A DNA stretch of 64,000 nt, taken from NCBI GenBank assembly GCA_038095605.1, contig CP144380.1:576815-640814 (forward strand). Direction: 5' to 3'. The notes under the pieces were generated by a model, which had not been told where the DNA came from, did no database searches, and saw only the letters and a list, made by a program, of their open reading frames with translations. Below are positions 9,188 to 17,560 of this stretch, one piece after another (position 1 is the first letter of the stretch; every line of letters starts with the position of its first letter). A program made the translations under genes and the position numbers. The stretch is from Gemmatimonadota bacterium DH-78 (lineage in GTDB: Bacteria > Gemmatimonadota > Gemmatimonadetes > Longimicrobiales > Gaopeijiaceae).

Positions 9188-10645
9188 ATGAACACGATCC
9201 TCCGTCGCGCGAGCGCTGTCGCTGCCGCCGCTCTTCTGGTCGTCGCGGGGGACCCCGCGTCCGCCGAGGCCCAGCCCTTCGACGCGCTGTCGCCACAGGT
9301 GCAGTCGTTCGTCGACGTGTCGACGCCGCACGTGCTGATCGAGAACGCGCTTCTGATCGACGGCACCGGCGCACCGGCCCGCGCAGGGATGGACGTGCTC
9401 GTGAGCGAGGGCCGGATCGCCGCGGTCGGGCCCACGGGGTCGATCGCCCCGCCCGCCGGCATCGCCGACGACGACCTCACCCGCGTCGACGCTTCCGGGC
9501 ACACCCTGATCCCCGGGCTCGTGATGCTGCACGAGCACATGTTCTACCCCTCGGGCCAGGCGCGCTACAACACCAACGAGGTGTCGTTTCCGCCACTCTA
9601 CCTGGCCGGCGGCGTGACGACCATGCGCACGGGCGGCTCGCTCGACACCTACTCCGACCTGAGCACGAAGCGGCTCATCGAGGCGGGGTCGGTGGTCGGG
9701 CCGCACATGGATGTGACCGGTCCCTACCTCGAGGGGCGGGGCGGGTTCATCCGCTCCTTTCCGGAGCTCGAGACGCCCGAGGAGGCGCGCGCGCACGTCG
9801 ATTTCTGGGCCGACCGCGGGGTGACCTCGTTCAAGGCCTACAACCTGATCACCCGCGAGGTGCTCGGCGCGGCGATCGAGGCGGCGCATGCGCGCGGGAT
9901 CAAGGTCACGGGGCACCTCTGCTCGATCACCTACCGCGAGGCGGCCGACCTCGGCATCGACAACCTCGAGCACGGCTTCTTCGCCGCCACCGACTGGGTG
10001 GCCGACAAGGGGCCGGACCAGTGCCCGCGCGGGGCCGGCGACACCTACCTGGAGCTCGACCTCGAGGGGCGCGCCTTTCTCGACGTGGTCGATCACCTGA
10101 TCGAGAACGACGTGGCGCTCACCTCCACCCTCAACGTGGTGGAGCGCCAGGCCGAGGGCCGTCCGCTTCCGCCCGACGGGGCTGCGGCCGCCATGCTCCC
10201 CGAACTGCGCGAGGGCGTCATGCGGCGCGCCGCGGGTCGGGGCACGCCGAGGGGCACCGCGCTGATCCGCCGCTACATGGACATGGAGAAGATCTTCTTC
10301 GACCGCGGCGGCATGCTCGTGGTCGGCACCGATCCCACGGGCGCGGGCGACGTGGTGCCCGGCTACGCCAACCAGCGCTCGGTGCAGCTGCTGATCGAGA
10401 TGGGGCTGGGGGTGGAGCAGGCCGTGATGGTGGCCACGCTCAACGGCGCGACCTACCTGGAGCGCGCCGACGAGATCGGCTCGGTGGAGGTCGGCAAGGT
10501 GGCCGACCTGGTGCTCATGCGCGGCGATCTGCTCTCCGACGCCGAGGCGCTGCGCGCCATGACGCTCGTGTTCAAGGACGGCGTGGGGTACTCCTCGCCG
10601 CGGCTGTTCGAAGAGGGCACGACGGGGTGGGTGGGGGTGCGCTGA
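9188..10645 (+). CDS. Secreted metal-dependent amidohydrolase
   Basis: 485 aa. A signal peptide is visible at residues ~1-27 (RRASAVAAAALLVVAG, ending near AEA-QP). The amidohydrolase superfamily fold is supported by the N-terminal β-domain (IENALLIDGTGAPA), the metal motif LHEHMF in place of HxH, FKAYN with the likely carboxylated lysine, GHL, EHGFF, the Asp in GTDPTGAGD, and the C-terminal VGKVADLVLMRGD. These imidazolonepropionase-like or prolidase-like enzymes hydrolyse amide or peptide-like bonds; the substrate is unknown. GGGAG precedes the ATG. The HEH replaces the usual HxH spacing partner, so its activity should not be assumed. Confidence 0.82.
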   Translation: MNTILRRASAVAAAALLVVAGDPASAEAQPFDALSPQVQSFVDVSTPHVLIENALLIDGTGAPARAGMDVLVSEGRIAAVGPTGSIAPPAGIADDDLTRVDASGHTLIPGLVMLHEHMFYPSGQARYNTNEVSFPPLYLAGGVTTMRTGGSLDTYSDLSTKRLIEAGSVVGPHMDVTGPYLEGRGGFIRSFPELETPEEARAHVDFWADRGVTSFKAYNLITREVLGAAIEAAHARGIKVTGHLCSITYREAADLGIDNLEHGFFAATDWVADKGPDQCPRGAGDTYLELDLEGRAFLDVVDHLIENDVALTSTLNVVERQAEGRPLPPDGAAAAMLPELREGVMRRAAGRGTPRGTALIRRYMDMEKIFFDRGGMLVVGTDPTGAGDVVPGYANQRSVQLLIEMGLGVEQAVMVATLNGATYLERADEIGSVEVGKVADLVLMRGDLLSDAEALRAMTLVFKDGVGYSSPRLFEEGTTGWVGVR

Positions 10646-10778
10646 GCCCCGGTCGTCGCCCCCGGCGCGGCGGTCGAGATCGACCATGGCACGTGCGCCA
10701 GTGACGTTGTAGGTTCGGTTTGTGTTCGGGTGTCGGCATTCGGGCCGGTGCCGCAGATGACGTGGACCGGGAGGGGGG

Positions 10779-11447
10779 ATGGGGATGTTCGCCGGATTTC
10801 CGAGAGAGGGACTCGCACTGCTCGCGCGCCTGCCTCGGTTCGACAAGACCGAGTTCGATGCGAGCCGAAACGCCTATCGATCCGCGCTGCAGGACCCCGC
10901 GAAGGCGTTCGTGACGGATCTGGGCGCCGCACTCCGCTCGGAGCTGGGCGCCGAAGTCGAGGCGGTGCCTCGGACCAATGGATCGATCGGGCCGATCAAC
11001 AACGATCTCCGGTTCAACCCGGATGGGGCCCGCTACAAGGACCACCTGCTCTTCCGCTTCTGGGAGGGGCCCGCGAAGAAGACGGCGCCGACCCTCTTCG
11101 TGCGCCTCACATCGGACGAGGTGGGCTTCGCAGCCGGGTGCATGTTCGGCGACGTCGCGGTATGGCGCGCCGCCGTCGACGCGGAGGGCGACGGCCTCGC
11201 AGCGGCACTCGCCGAGGTTCACGACGCGAGGGACGCAACGGTCGTCGGCCAGGAGTTGAAGCGGGTGCCCACCGGGTATCCGGCCGAGCACCCGCATGCC
11301 GACCTCCTGCGCCACAAGTGGCTGCAGGTTCGGTGGTCCACGCCGCTCCCGGGATCAGTAGACGGTCCCGAATTCGTAGACTACTGCGTCGAGGAACTTC
11401 GAGGGGTCCTGCCGGTGCACCGGTGGCTGGTGGAGGCGTTCTCGTGA
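10779..11447 (+). CDS. DUF2461 family protein
   Basis: 222 aa, the usual length for DUF2461 (TIGR02453). Conserved elements: FDKTEFDASRNAY near the N-terminus (family W/F-F-x-x-N/S-R-x-Y region), INNDLRFNPDGARYKDHLLF in the centre, and KRVPTGYPAEHPHADLLRHK. The biochemical role of the family is unknown. A strong GGAGGGGGG tract precedes the ATG. Its stop overlaps the start of the next gene (GTGA). Confidence 0.85.
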   Translation: MGMFAGFPREGLALLARLPRFDKTEFDASRNAYRSALQDPAKAFVTDLGAALRSELGAEVEAVPRTNGSIGPINNDLRFNPDGARYKDHLLFRFWEGPAKKTAPTLFVRLTSDEVGFAAGCMFGDVAVWRAAVDAEGDGLAAALAEVHDARDATVVGQELKRVPTGYPAEHPHADLLRHKWLQVRWSTPLPGSVDGPEFVDYCVEELRGVLPVHRWLVEAFS

Positions 11448-11767
11448 GCGATTCGGACGCTGGCCGCGAGCTGTTCTGGTCCGTCGCCGAGCCGCATCTC
11501 GAGGCGGGCGTCCTCGTTCGGGGCACGATCATGGGGCGCCCGTGTGTTCGGACGGCCGACGGGGAGTTCGTGGCGGTTCCTCACTCCGGCACGGGGCGGC
11601 TGGTGGTGCGGCTCCCGGAAGAACGTGTGGCGGCCCTCTCGGCCGAGGGGGTTGGCGAGCCGTGGGGCCCCGGCGCCCGGGTGTTCAAGGGATGGATGGC
11701 GGTGCACGGGTCCGACCCCGCCGTCTGGAGCAGCGTGATCGCCGAAGCGGTCGCCGCCGCCGAGTAG
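11444..11767 (+). CDS. TfoX/YjbR-like small protein
   Basis: 107 aa from a GTG that overlaps the DUF2461 stop. The pattern (RGTIMGRPCVRTADGEFVAV, GRLVVRLPEERVAALSAEG, FKGWMAVHG) resembles the TfoX N-terminal/MmcQ-YjbR fold, small proteins of unknown function often encoded as stand-alone domains. It has no DNA-binding motif of its own. Coupling with DUF2461 suggests a functional pair, but nothing in the sequence says which function. Confidence 0.7.
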   Translation: MSDSDAGRELFWSVAEPHLEAGVLVRGTIMGRPCVRTADGEFVAVPHSGTGRLVVRLPEERVAALSAEGVGEPWGPGARVFKGWMAVHGSDPAVWSSVIAEAVAAAE

Positions 11768-11862
11768 CCGCCGGGGGGCGGGGTGGGGGCAGCCAGGGCC
11801 GCATCCCGCCGCTTCATGTTCGGACGGCGCTGCAGGTTGTGTTCACCCGAAGGCACGCGTTG

Positions 11863-11896
11863 CAATCGCACGGATACAGGCATTACAATCGCACGG
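11863..11896 (+). repeat. Direct repeat CAATCGCACGG upstream of pfkB-like operon
   Basis: CAATCGCACGG at 11863-11873 and again at 11886-11896, 23 bases centre to centre, roughly two helical turns. The pair lies in the 284-base gap (11768-12051) before the PfkB operon, about 155-190 bases upstream of its start. The arrangement suits two operator sites on one face of the helix. The rest of the gap shows no gene. Confidence 0.45.
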
Positions 11897-12051
11897 TCCA
11901 AGCTCGTGCCCGAGGCGTCTGTAAACTCGAGGCTCACGATGCGCGCTGGCATCTGGAGCGGATCGCCCTCTCGCTCAGTTCCCTCAGTTCACCGCAGCCG
12001 GACGAAATCGCGCTGTCCACGGAACGGAACCGCGCACGGGAGTCCATCTCG

Positions 12052-13089
12052 GTGAACACGGAGAACCCGTCGCCAGCGTTCGCGCGCCAGCCCGAACATC
12101 CGCGCCCCCGCCGCCTCGGCGTGATCGGCACGCTCGTCTGGGACACGATCCACGCGCGCGACGGCCGCGAGGTGCCGGTGCAGGAGTGGGGCGGGATGGC
12201 CTACGCGCTGTCGGCGCTGGCCGCCGCGCTCCCCGACGACTGGGAGGTGGTGCCGATCGTGAAGGTGGGCCGCGACCTCTCCGAGCAGGCGCTGCGCTAC
12301 CTGCGCGAGCTGCCCCGCATCGACGTCGACAGCGGGGTGCGCACCGTGCCCGAGCCCAACAACCGCGTCGACCTGCGCTACGTGGCCCGCGACCGTCGCA
12401 CCGAGCAGCTGAGCGGCGGGGTGCCGCCCTGGCTGTGGACCGAGCTCGCCCCCATCGTGCGCAGCTGCGACGCCCTGTACGTGAACTTCATTTCGGGCTT
12501 CGAGCTCACCCTCGACACGGCGCGCGCGCTGCGCTCGGGGTTCGAGGGTCCGACCTACGCCGACCTGCACTCGCTCTTCATGGGGGTGGGGAGAGAGGGA
12601 CTCCGCGTTCCCCGCGAACTCCCCTCGTGGGGCGGATGGCTCCGCTGTTTCGACGCGGTCCAGATGAACGAGGTGGAGTTCGATCTGCTGGGACGCGCCT
12701 GGGGCGATCCCTGGCATCTGGCGGCCGAGGCCGTCGGCGCCGAACTCAAGCTGATCACCGTCACCCTGGGCGAGCGCGGGGCGGCGTGGGTCGCGGGGCC
12801 CGCCTTCACCCCCGATCCCGGGCGCTGGCCCGCCACCCGTCACGCGGTGGGGGTGGCCGGGGCGAGCCACAGCGGGCGGGCCGAACGCCCCGACGGGCCG
12901 CTCGACGGTGACCCCACCGGTTGCGGTGACGTCTGGGGCGCTACCTTTTTCGCTCGGCTCCTCGCCGGCGACGGGCTCGACGACGCGCTGGCCGGGGCCA
13001 ACCTCTTCGCCGGTCGCAACGTGCTCCACCGGGGCGCGCGCGGGCTGCACCATCACCTTCTCGGCCAACTCTCCCAGAGCGATCGTTGA
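12052..13089 (+). CDS. PfkB family carbohydrate/nucleoside kinase
   Basis: 345 aa. The second PfkB signature is present as GDPTGCGDVWGATFFARL, with the catalytic Asp in GCGD. The N-terminus LGVIGTLVWDTIH and the glycine pair WGGMAYALSALAA fit the ribokinase fold. Substrate not predictable. The start is GTG at 12052 with GGGAG about 9 bases upstream. The stop overlaps a TTG start of the next gene. Heading an operon of STAS-type regulators, it may supply or sense a metabolite for that regulatory pair (inference). Confidence 0.85.
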   Translation: MNTENPSPAFARQPEHPRPRRLGVIGTLVWDTIHARDGREVPVQEWGGMAYALSALAAALPDDWEVVPIVKVGRDLSEQALRYLRELPRIDVDSGVRTVPEPNNRVDLRYVARDRRTEQLSGGVPPWLWTELAPIVRSCDALYVNFISGFELTLDTARALRSGFEGPTYADLHSLFMGVGREGLRVPRELPSWGGWLRCFDAVQMNEVEFDLLGRAWGDPWHLAAEAVGAELKLITVTLGERGAAWVAGPAFTPDPGRWPATRHAVGVAGASHSGRAERPDGPLDGDPTGCGDVWGATFFARLLAGDGLDDALAGANLFAGRNVLHRGARGLHHHLLGQLSQSDR

Positions 13090-13976
13090 ACGTTCTCGCA
13101 CTCCCCTCGAGTCTCGACTACCGCACGGTCGACGACCTTCTCGACGAGGCGCACCGGCTGCCCGAGGGGCGCGCGCTCCTCGATGCGCGCCACCTGCGCT
13201 GGGTGGACCCGGCCGGCATGCTGGGGCTGCTCTCGGCCGGCCGCGTGCTCTTCGACCGCTCGTCGATCAAGCCGCGGCTGCAGCTGCCCGAGCACGCCGA
13301 CGTGCCCGGCTACATGGCGCGCATGGGCTTCTTCCGCGCCGCCGAGGAGATCTTCGAGCTCGACCAGCGGCCGCCCCGGCGCGCGAGCGGCGACACCGAC
13401 GTACTGCTCGAGGTGATGCCGATCACCACCAACCACGACGTGCACGAGGTGGTGGACCGGGTGCAGCGCTCTGCCGGCGCGATCCTTACCAACACGCTCC
13501 ACTACCCGATGACCGCGGTGGTGCAGTTCTCGGTGATTCTCTCCGAGGTGTGCCAGAACATTCTGGAGCACGCCGAGGCGCCCGGCTGGGTGTCGGCGCA
13601 GGCCTACAACTGGCAGAAGCGGCTCGGGCGCCACGTGGTGATCGTGGCCGTCTCCGACCTGGGCCGCGGCTTTCGGGGATCGCTGGCCAACGAGCACTCG
13701 GCGCGCTTCGGCGATCGCTGGGGCGACGCCACCGCCCTCGAAGCCGCCTTCATCCATGGACTCACCCGCTTTCCCGACACGGGGCGAGGGCAGGGAATTC
13801 AGCAGATGCGCAAACAGGTGCGAAAGTGGAACGGCTCGATCGCCATCCGTTCGGGCACGGCGCGGATCGCCGACGTGCCCGAGTGGGACGACGCGCCCCC
13901 GCTCAGCAAGGGCATGCAGCCGGTGCGCGGGTCGCACATCCACATTCTCCTGCCCGGGATGGAATCGAATGCGTAG
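13086..13976 (+). CDS. STAS-HATPase fusion, anti-sigma regulatory kinase-like
   Basis: 296 aa. Residues ~1-100 look like a STAS domain (RALLDARHLRWVDPAGMLGLL). Residues ~150-290 contain a GHKL ATPase of the RsbW/SpoIIAB type: N-box SEVCQNILEHAE, G1 box VSDLGRGF, and G2-like GRGQGIQQMRKQV. Such proteins phosphorylate anti-sigma-antagonists or act as partner-switching modules. The start is TTG overlapping the PfkB stop (TTGA). The gene overlaps the following STAS gene by 8 bases. Having both domains on one chain, next to a separate STAS-like protein, suggests a partner-switch pair. Confidence 0.75.
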   Translation: MNVLALPSSLDYRTVDDLLDEAHRLPEGRALLDARHLRWVDPAGMLGLLSAGRVLFDRSSIKPRLQLPEHADVPGYMARMGFFRAAEEIFELDQRPPRRASGDTDVLLEVMPITTNHDVHEVVDRVQRSAGAILTNTLHYPMTAVVQFSVILSEVCQNILEHAEAPGWVSAQAYNWQKRLGRHVVIVAVSDLGRGFRGSLANEHSARFGDRWGDATALEAAFIHGLTRFPDTGRGQGIQQMRKQVRKWNGSIAIRSGTARIADVPEWDDAPPLSKGMQPVRGSHIHILLPGMESNA

Positions 13977-14550
13977 CTCGCCCGACCCGATCCGGATCGA
14001 CGTCGGCGCGCTGGTCCAGCGCTCGGTGGCCTCGCTCTACGCGCACCTGGTCACGCGTCCCACCGGCCGCGCCGTGCGGCTGGCCATCGAGACGCAGTTG
14101 GCCGAGGCCGGCGAGCCGACGATCTCGCTCATCGACCTCACCGAAGTGACGATTCTCGATTTCTCCTGCGCCGACGAGGTGGTGGCCAAGCTGCTGCAGC
14201 GCTTCCTGGGCGCCGACCGGCCGAGGAACGCCTTCTTCGTCTTCCGCGGAGTGCAGGCGCGTCACAGGGACCCCATGCAGACCGTGCTCGAGCGCCAGTC
14301 GCTGGTGGCGGTGGCGCAGCGCGACGACGGCAGCTTCGAGCTGCTGGGGCAGGCCAGTGCGGCCGAGCGCGAGGCGTGGGCTCGGATCGAGCAGGCCGGG
14401 CGCATCGGCGCCGAGCAGCGGGCCACGCACTTCGCCGGCGGCGATGCGCAGGCCGGCCTCGAGGCGCTGCTCGGACGCCGCCTCGTGTTCGAGACCCCCG
14501 GCACCCGCGACCTCGTCGCCCTCAGCCGCCTCATCCAGGCCACCGCATGA
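13969..14550 (+). CDS. STAS-like anti-sigma-factor antagonist protein
   Basis: 193 aa. The segment TISLIDLTEVTILDFSCADEV resembles the conserved β-strand plus helix of STAS-type (DUF4325/SpoIIAA-like) proteins, where the Ser after the Asp is the usual phosphorylation position. The C-terminal ~90 residues are of unknown fold. It overlaps both neighbours and is probably the partner of the upstream STAS-HATPase protein. The family assignment is by pattern only. Confidence 0.6.
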   Translation: MRSSPDPIRIDVGALVQRSVASLYAHLVTRPTGRAVRLAIETQLAEAGEPTISLIDLTEVTILDFSCADEVVAKLLQRFLGADRPRNAFFVFRGVQARHRDPMQTVLERQSLVAVAQRDDGSFELLGQASAAEREAWARIEQAGRIGAEQRATHFAGGDAQAGLEALLGRRLVFETPGTRDLVALSRLIQATA

Positions 14551-15722
14551 ACACCGACGATTCGACCACGGGCCACGGCTTCTCCACCCTCGGCATCCAC
14601 GGCGGTGCCGTGCGCGGGGCTCCCGGGGACTCCGTGGTGCCGCCCCTCGTCCAGAGCGCGACGTTTCTGGGGGGCGGGCCCGACGACCGACTGATGTACA
14701 GCCGCTACGGCAACAACCCGCTCCAGGAGCTGGTGGGTCGCAAGATCGCCGCGCTGGAGGGGTGCGAGGCCGGCCTGGTGCTCGGCAGCGGCATGGGGGC
14801 GATCTCGTCGGTGCTGCTGGCCTTCGTCGAGCAGGGCGACCACATCGTGGCCTCCCGCCACCTGTACGGCGCCACGCTGGAGCTGCTCGAGGTGGAGCTG
14901 CCGCGGCGCGGGGTGACCACCACCTTCGTCGAGCCGACCGATGTGGCGTCGTGGCGCGAGGCGATCACCGATCGCACCCGGATCCTCTATCTCGAGGCGC
15001 CCACCAACCCCACGCTGCGGATCGTGGACCCGAGGCCGGCGGCGGAGGCCGCCTCATCTGCCGGCGAGGCCCGCGACATCCGGGTGGTGATGGACGCCAC
15101 CTTCGCGACGCCGGTCAACCTGCGCCCCGCATCGCTGGGCGTGGACTTGGTGGTGCACTCGGCCACCAAGTACCTGGGTGGCCACTCCGACATCATCGCG
15201 GGCGCGGTGGCCGGCTCGGAGGCGGACATCGCCGCCGTCACGACGATGATGAAGCGCTACGGGGCCGCCGCCGATCCGCACATGGTGTGGCTGCTCGACC
15301 GGGGGCTGCGGACGCTGGAGGTGCGGATGCGGCGGCACAACGAGAATGCACTGGCACTGGCGCGGTTCCTCGAGAGCCACCCGGCGGTGGAGCAGGTGCT
15401 GCACCCGGGTCTCGAGTCGCACCCCGACCACGCGCTCGCCCAGGAGCTCTTCCCCCACGGCACCGGCGGCATGGTGTCGTTCGTGGTCCGCGGGGGAGGG
15501 GAGGCGGCGGATCGCGTGATGTCGCGGCTGAAGCTGGTGCAGGCGGCGCCCTCGCTGGGCGGGGTGGAGAGCCTGATCAGTCAGCCGCGGTACACCTCGC
15601 ACCGGGCGATGACAGCGGAGGGGCGGGCTGCGCTGGGGATCCCGGACGGGTTTCTTCGGGTGTCGGTAGGGATCGAGGATGTGGGGGATCTGGTTAGTGA
15701 TCTTGAAGGAGCGTTGGGGTAG
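14547..15722 (+). CDS. Cys/Met metabolism PLP enzyme (cystathionine γ-synthase/lyase family)
   Basis: 391 aa. PF01053 features: STLGIHGG near the N-terminus, [21 protein letters not shown], the PLP lysine in [12 protein letters not shown], and the C-terminal [13 protein letters not shown] with LRVSVGIED. Members carry out γ-replacement or β/γ-elimination on homoserine esters, cystathionine or methionine; the exact reaction is not resolvable from motifs. A paralogue lies at 53805-54971. The ATG overlaps the STAS gene stop (ATGA), so it is the last gene of the pfkB operon, an odd companion for the regulators. Confidence 0.88.
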   Translation: MNTDDSTTGHGFSTLGIHGGAVRGAPGDSVVPPLVQSATFLGGGPDDRLMYSRYGNNPLQELVGRKIAALEGCEAGLVLGSGMGAISSVLLAFVEQGDHIVASRHLYGATLELLEVELPRRGVTTTFVEPTDVASWREAITDRTRILYLEAPTNPTLRIVDPRPAAEAASSAGEARDIRVVMDATFATPVNLRPASLGVDLVVHSATKYLGGHSDIIAGAVAGSEADIAAVTTMMKRYGAAADPHMVWLLDRGLRTLEVRMRRHNENALALARFLESHPAVEQVLHPGLESHPDHALAQELFPHGTGGMVSFVVRGGGEAADRVMSRLKLVQAAPSLGGVESLISQPRYTSHRAMTAEGRAALGIPDGFLRVSVGIEDVGDLVSDLEGALG

Positions 15723-15908
15723 TGGGATTCTTTGGAGCTACGGGCCGGTTGCCGCAAGTTCTTGTCACATGTAAGCTGTGCCCCTGTGACCGTTTCATAC
15801 GGCCTGCGGCACCATAGGTTCGGGAAGCAACAGCGAAGTTTGATCGCGTCGTACGGGTAAGGCAGCACCAAGAAGCTCAGGCGGCAACGCCCACTTCAGA
15901 GAGTTGAC
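15723..15908. other. Left boundary of A/T-richer island
   Basis: A 186-base gap in which composition shifts from very GC-rich to mixed. It holds an inverted repeat GTCACA (15764-15769) and TGTGAC (15785-15790). The promoter for the six-gene cassette probably lies here. No integrase, tRNA or clear att repeat is seen. Confidence 0.4.
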
Positions 15909-16730
15909 ATGGACCTTCCACCCGTCCCGCGGCGGGGCGCAAGCTATGCGGTTAGCATCTCATGCGTCTCGTGGATCGACCTACTAGGCTACGGTTCGAT
16001 GCTTCGCAAAGTCGGGTTTGACCCTACCGCAGACCTTGCGAGAGACGCGGTGGAGAGAATTGAAGCGTTCCACGCCATCGTTGCGGACCACTCCAAGCGC
16101 GAGTTCAGGACGGTGGTCATGAACGATGGTGCCGTCGCCCTTCGCGACCTGAGCCCCCGTTCTCACTCCGTTACGTATGATTTTCTTGCACGGAGTATCG
16201 ATCTCTTCAACAGCGTCAACGAGAAGGATAGCGAGATCGGAGCACGGATGGTCATCGCCGCCGGGTTCCGGATGGAGACGACGGCGAGAGATCATATCTT
16301 TAGGACGTCATTGGCCCAGCGGGTCTTGGAGCAGCTCAGAATCGGTAGTCTCGACGCAGAGGAAGCCGTGCATCAGGCTCTCGTGGCGCGCCCGGACTTT
16401 CAGGGCGTTCCCGCGCTTCAAGCGAACTTTGCCTTCACTAAGGCCTACCTGGTCGAGAGCAAGGGCACCGATGGTGGATTCGGCGGCGCGAACTGCTTCA
16501 TCGACCTCGCGTTGTTCGACCAAGATCTCCCGGAGTGGATCAAGTTCTCAGAACTGCAATGCTTCCATTCCGATGGAATCTCAGGGCGATTCGGGAAGCT
16601 CAGGTCGTTTGATCGCGAGTCGGCAGGAAAGGCCCGGTTGTCAGGGGTCTTAGATGCCCTCGGGATTGCAGAGAAGATTGGTGGGGCAGGTGCCGCGCAG
16701 CGGATGCTCGATACGCGAAGACGGGCCTGA
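15909..16730 (+). CDS. Unknown protein with class III nucleotide-cyclase-like pattern
   Basis: 273 aa, first gene of the island. I do not recognise a named family. The N-terminus ISCVSWIDLLGYGSML (Asp24) and VVMNDGAVALRD (Asp73) resemble the two metal-binding Asp positions of the class III adenylate/guanylate/pyrimidine cyclase fold (F-x-D-[IL]-x-G-F, then [SN]-D-[SG]-hydrophobic), and ARMVIAAGFRM resembles the following strand. If so, it could make a cyclic nucleotide for the TIR or membrane protein downstream, as in Pycsar-type defence. The C-terminal half (FIDLALFDQDLPEWIKFSEL) has no recognised motif. The cyclase reading is inference from short motifs; a degenerate non-catalytic fold is possible. 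Confidence 0.45.
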   Translation: MDLPPVPRRGASYAVSISCVSWIDLLGYGSMLRKVGFDPTADLARDAVERIEAFHAIVADHSKREFRTVVMNDGAVALRDLSPRSHSVTYDFLARSIDLFNSVNEKDSEIGARMVIAAGFRMETTARDHIFRTSLAQRVLEQLRIGSLDAEEAVHQALVARPDFQGVPALQANFAFTKAYLVESKGTDGGFGGANCFIDLALFDQDLPEWIKFSELQCFHSDGISGRFGKLRSFDRESAGKARLSGVLDALGIAEKIGGAGAAQRMLDTRRRA

Positions 16731-16888
16731 GCGAAGCGCACGAAGGAATGTCCCGCGGAGGTCTGCCCTGGGCGGCAATGGCAGGGGGCGGGTTGCCCGG
16801 CGGTCTCGAGGGCGTTTGTACCGGGCCGCGGCAGGAGCACCTCATCGGTTATCAGAAGTGTACCTTCACCATTCGTGACCCACTGGTA

Positions 16889-17533
16889 ATGACCGCAACA
16901 GGACTCGACTCCCTTGTGGCCTGGATCCCCGGGCCCCTCACACCGGTGGTGATCGTGGTTCCCGGGTGGGTTGTCGCCGTTGTATCAGCGGGCGCGCTTG
17001 CGATCGCGATCTGGCGATGGCGGTCGCACGATTTCTGGGAGGCGGTCGAGGTTGAAGTCAATTTTGCCGACCTCGGAAAGGTCAAGATCAAGCCCAACCT
17101 GGAGGACATCCAGATCGCCCACCGTGCGTGGGTTGAACTGGCCACACGGAAGGCGGGGGTACCATTTGACCCCGAACACGATGTGATCGTTGACGTGTAC
17201 GACTCGTGGTATGATCTCTTCGGGCAGTTCCGGGAGCTCGCTTCCAGTTGTCCGGCGACAAAGATGCGGTCGCACCAAGGTACGCGGGAACTAGTCTCGA
17301 CCTTGGCAGCCGTTCTCAATCAAGGATTGCGTCCGCACCTGACCCAGTGGCAGGCCGGATTCCGGAGGTGGTATGCGTTCGCCGCTGAGGACGCTTCCCA
17401 CGATGAGAGCCCACAGCAGATCCAACGACAGTATCCGGACTACGAGGATCTGGTGGCTGACCTTCAGAGAGTGCAAGAGGGTCTGCGCCGTTACATGGAG
17501 CTGCTTAGGCAGCTTGCTACAGGAGAGCGGTAG
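16889..17533 (+). CDS. Single-TM helical protein of unknown function in TIR cassette
   Basis: About 214 aa from ATG 16889; an in-frame ATG at 16748 would add 47 unremarkable residues. An N-terminal membrane segment (about residues 16-42, VVIVVPGWVVAVVSAG) is followed by VEVNFADLGKVKIKPN and a helical, charged domain rich in Trp/Tyr (AHRAWVELATRKAG, TQWQAGFRRWYAF, QQIQRQYPDYEDLV). No enzyme motif is seen. The layout (one TM helix plus cytoplasmic helical domain) is what a membrane-disrupting effector or a membrane tether for the adjacent TIR protein would look like. I believe relatives of this protein occur beside TIR genes, but cannot confirm it here. Confidence 0.6.
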   Translation: MTATGLDSLVAWIPGPLTPVVIVVPGWVVAVVSAGALAIAIWRWRSHDFWEAVEVEVNFADLGKVKIKPNLEDIQIAHRAWVELATRKAGVPFDPEHDVIVDVYDSWYDLFGQFRELASSCPATKMRSHQGTRELVSTLAAVLNQGLRPHLTQWQAGFRRWYAFAAEDASHDESPQQIQRQYPDYEDLVADLQRVQEGLRRYMELLRQLATGER

Positions 17534-17560
17534 TCGCTGCGAGCTTTGGGGGCAAGTACG

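Noticed and set aside
16748-16888. Longer N-terminus for the island TM protein
   Set aside because: Residues encoded before ATG 16889 are Gly-rich without pattern; the membrane segment and conserved domain start after it.
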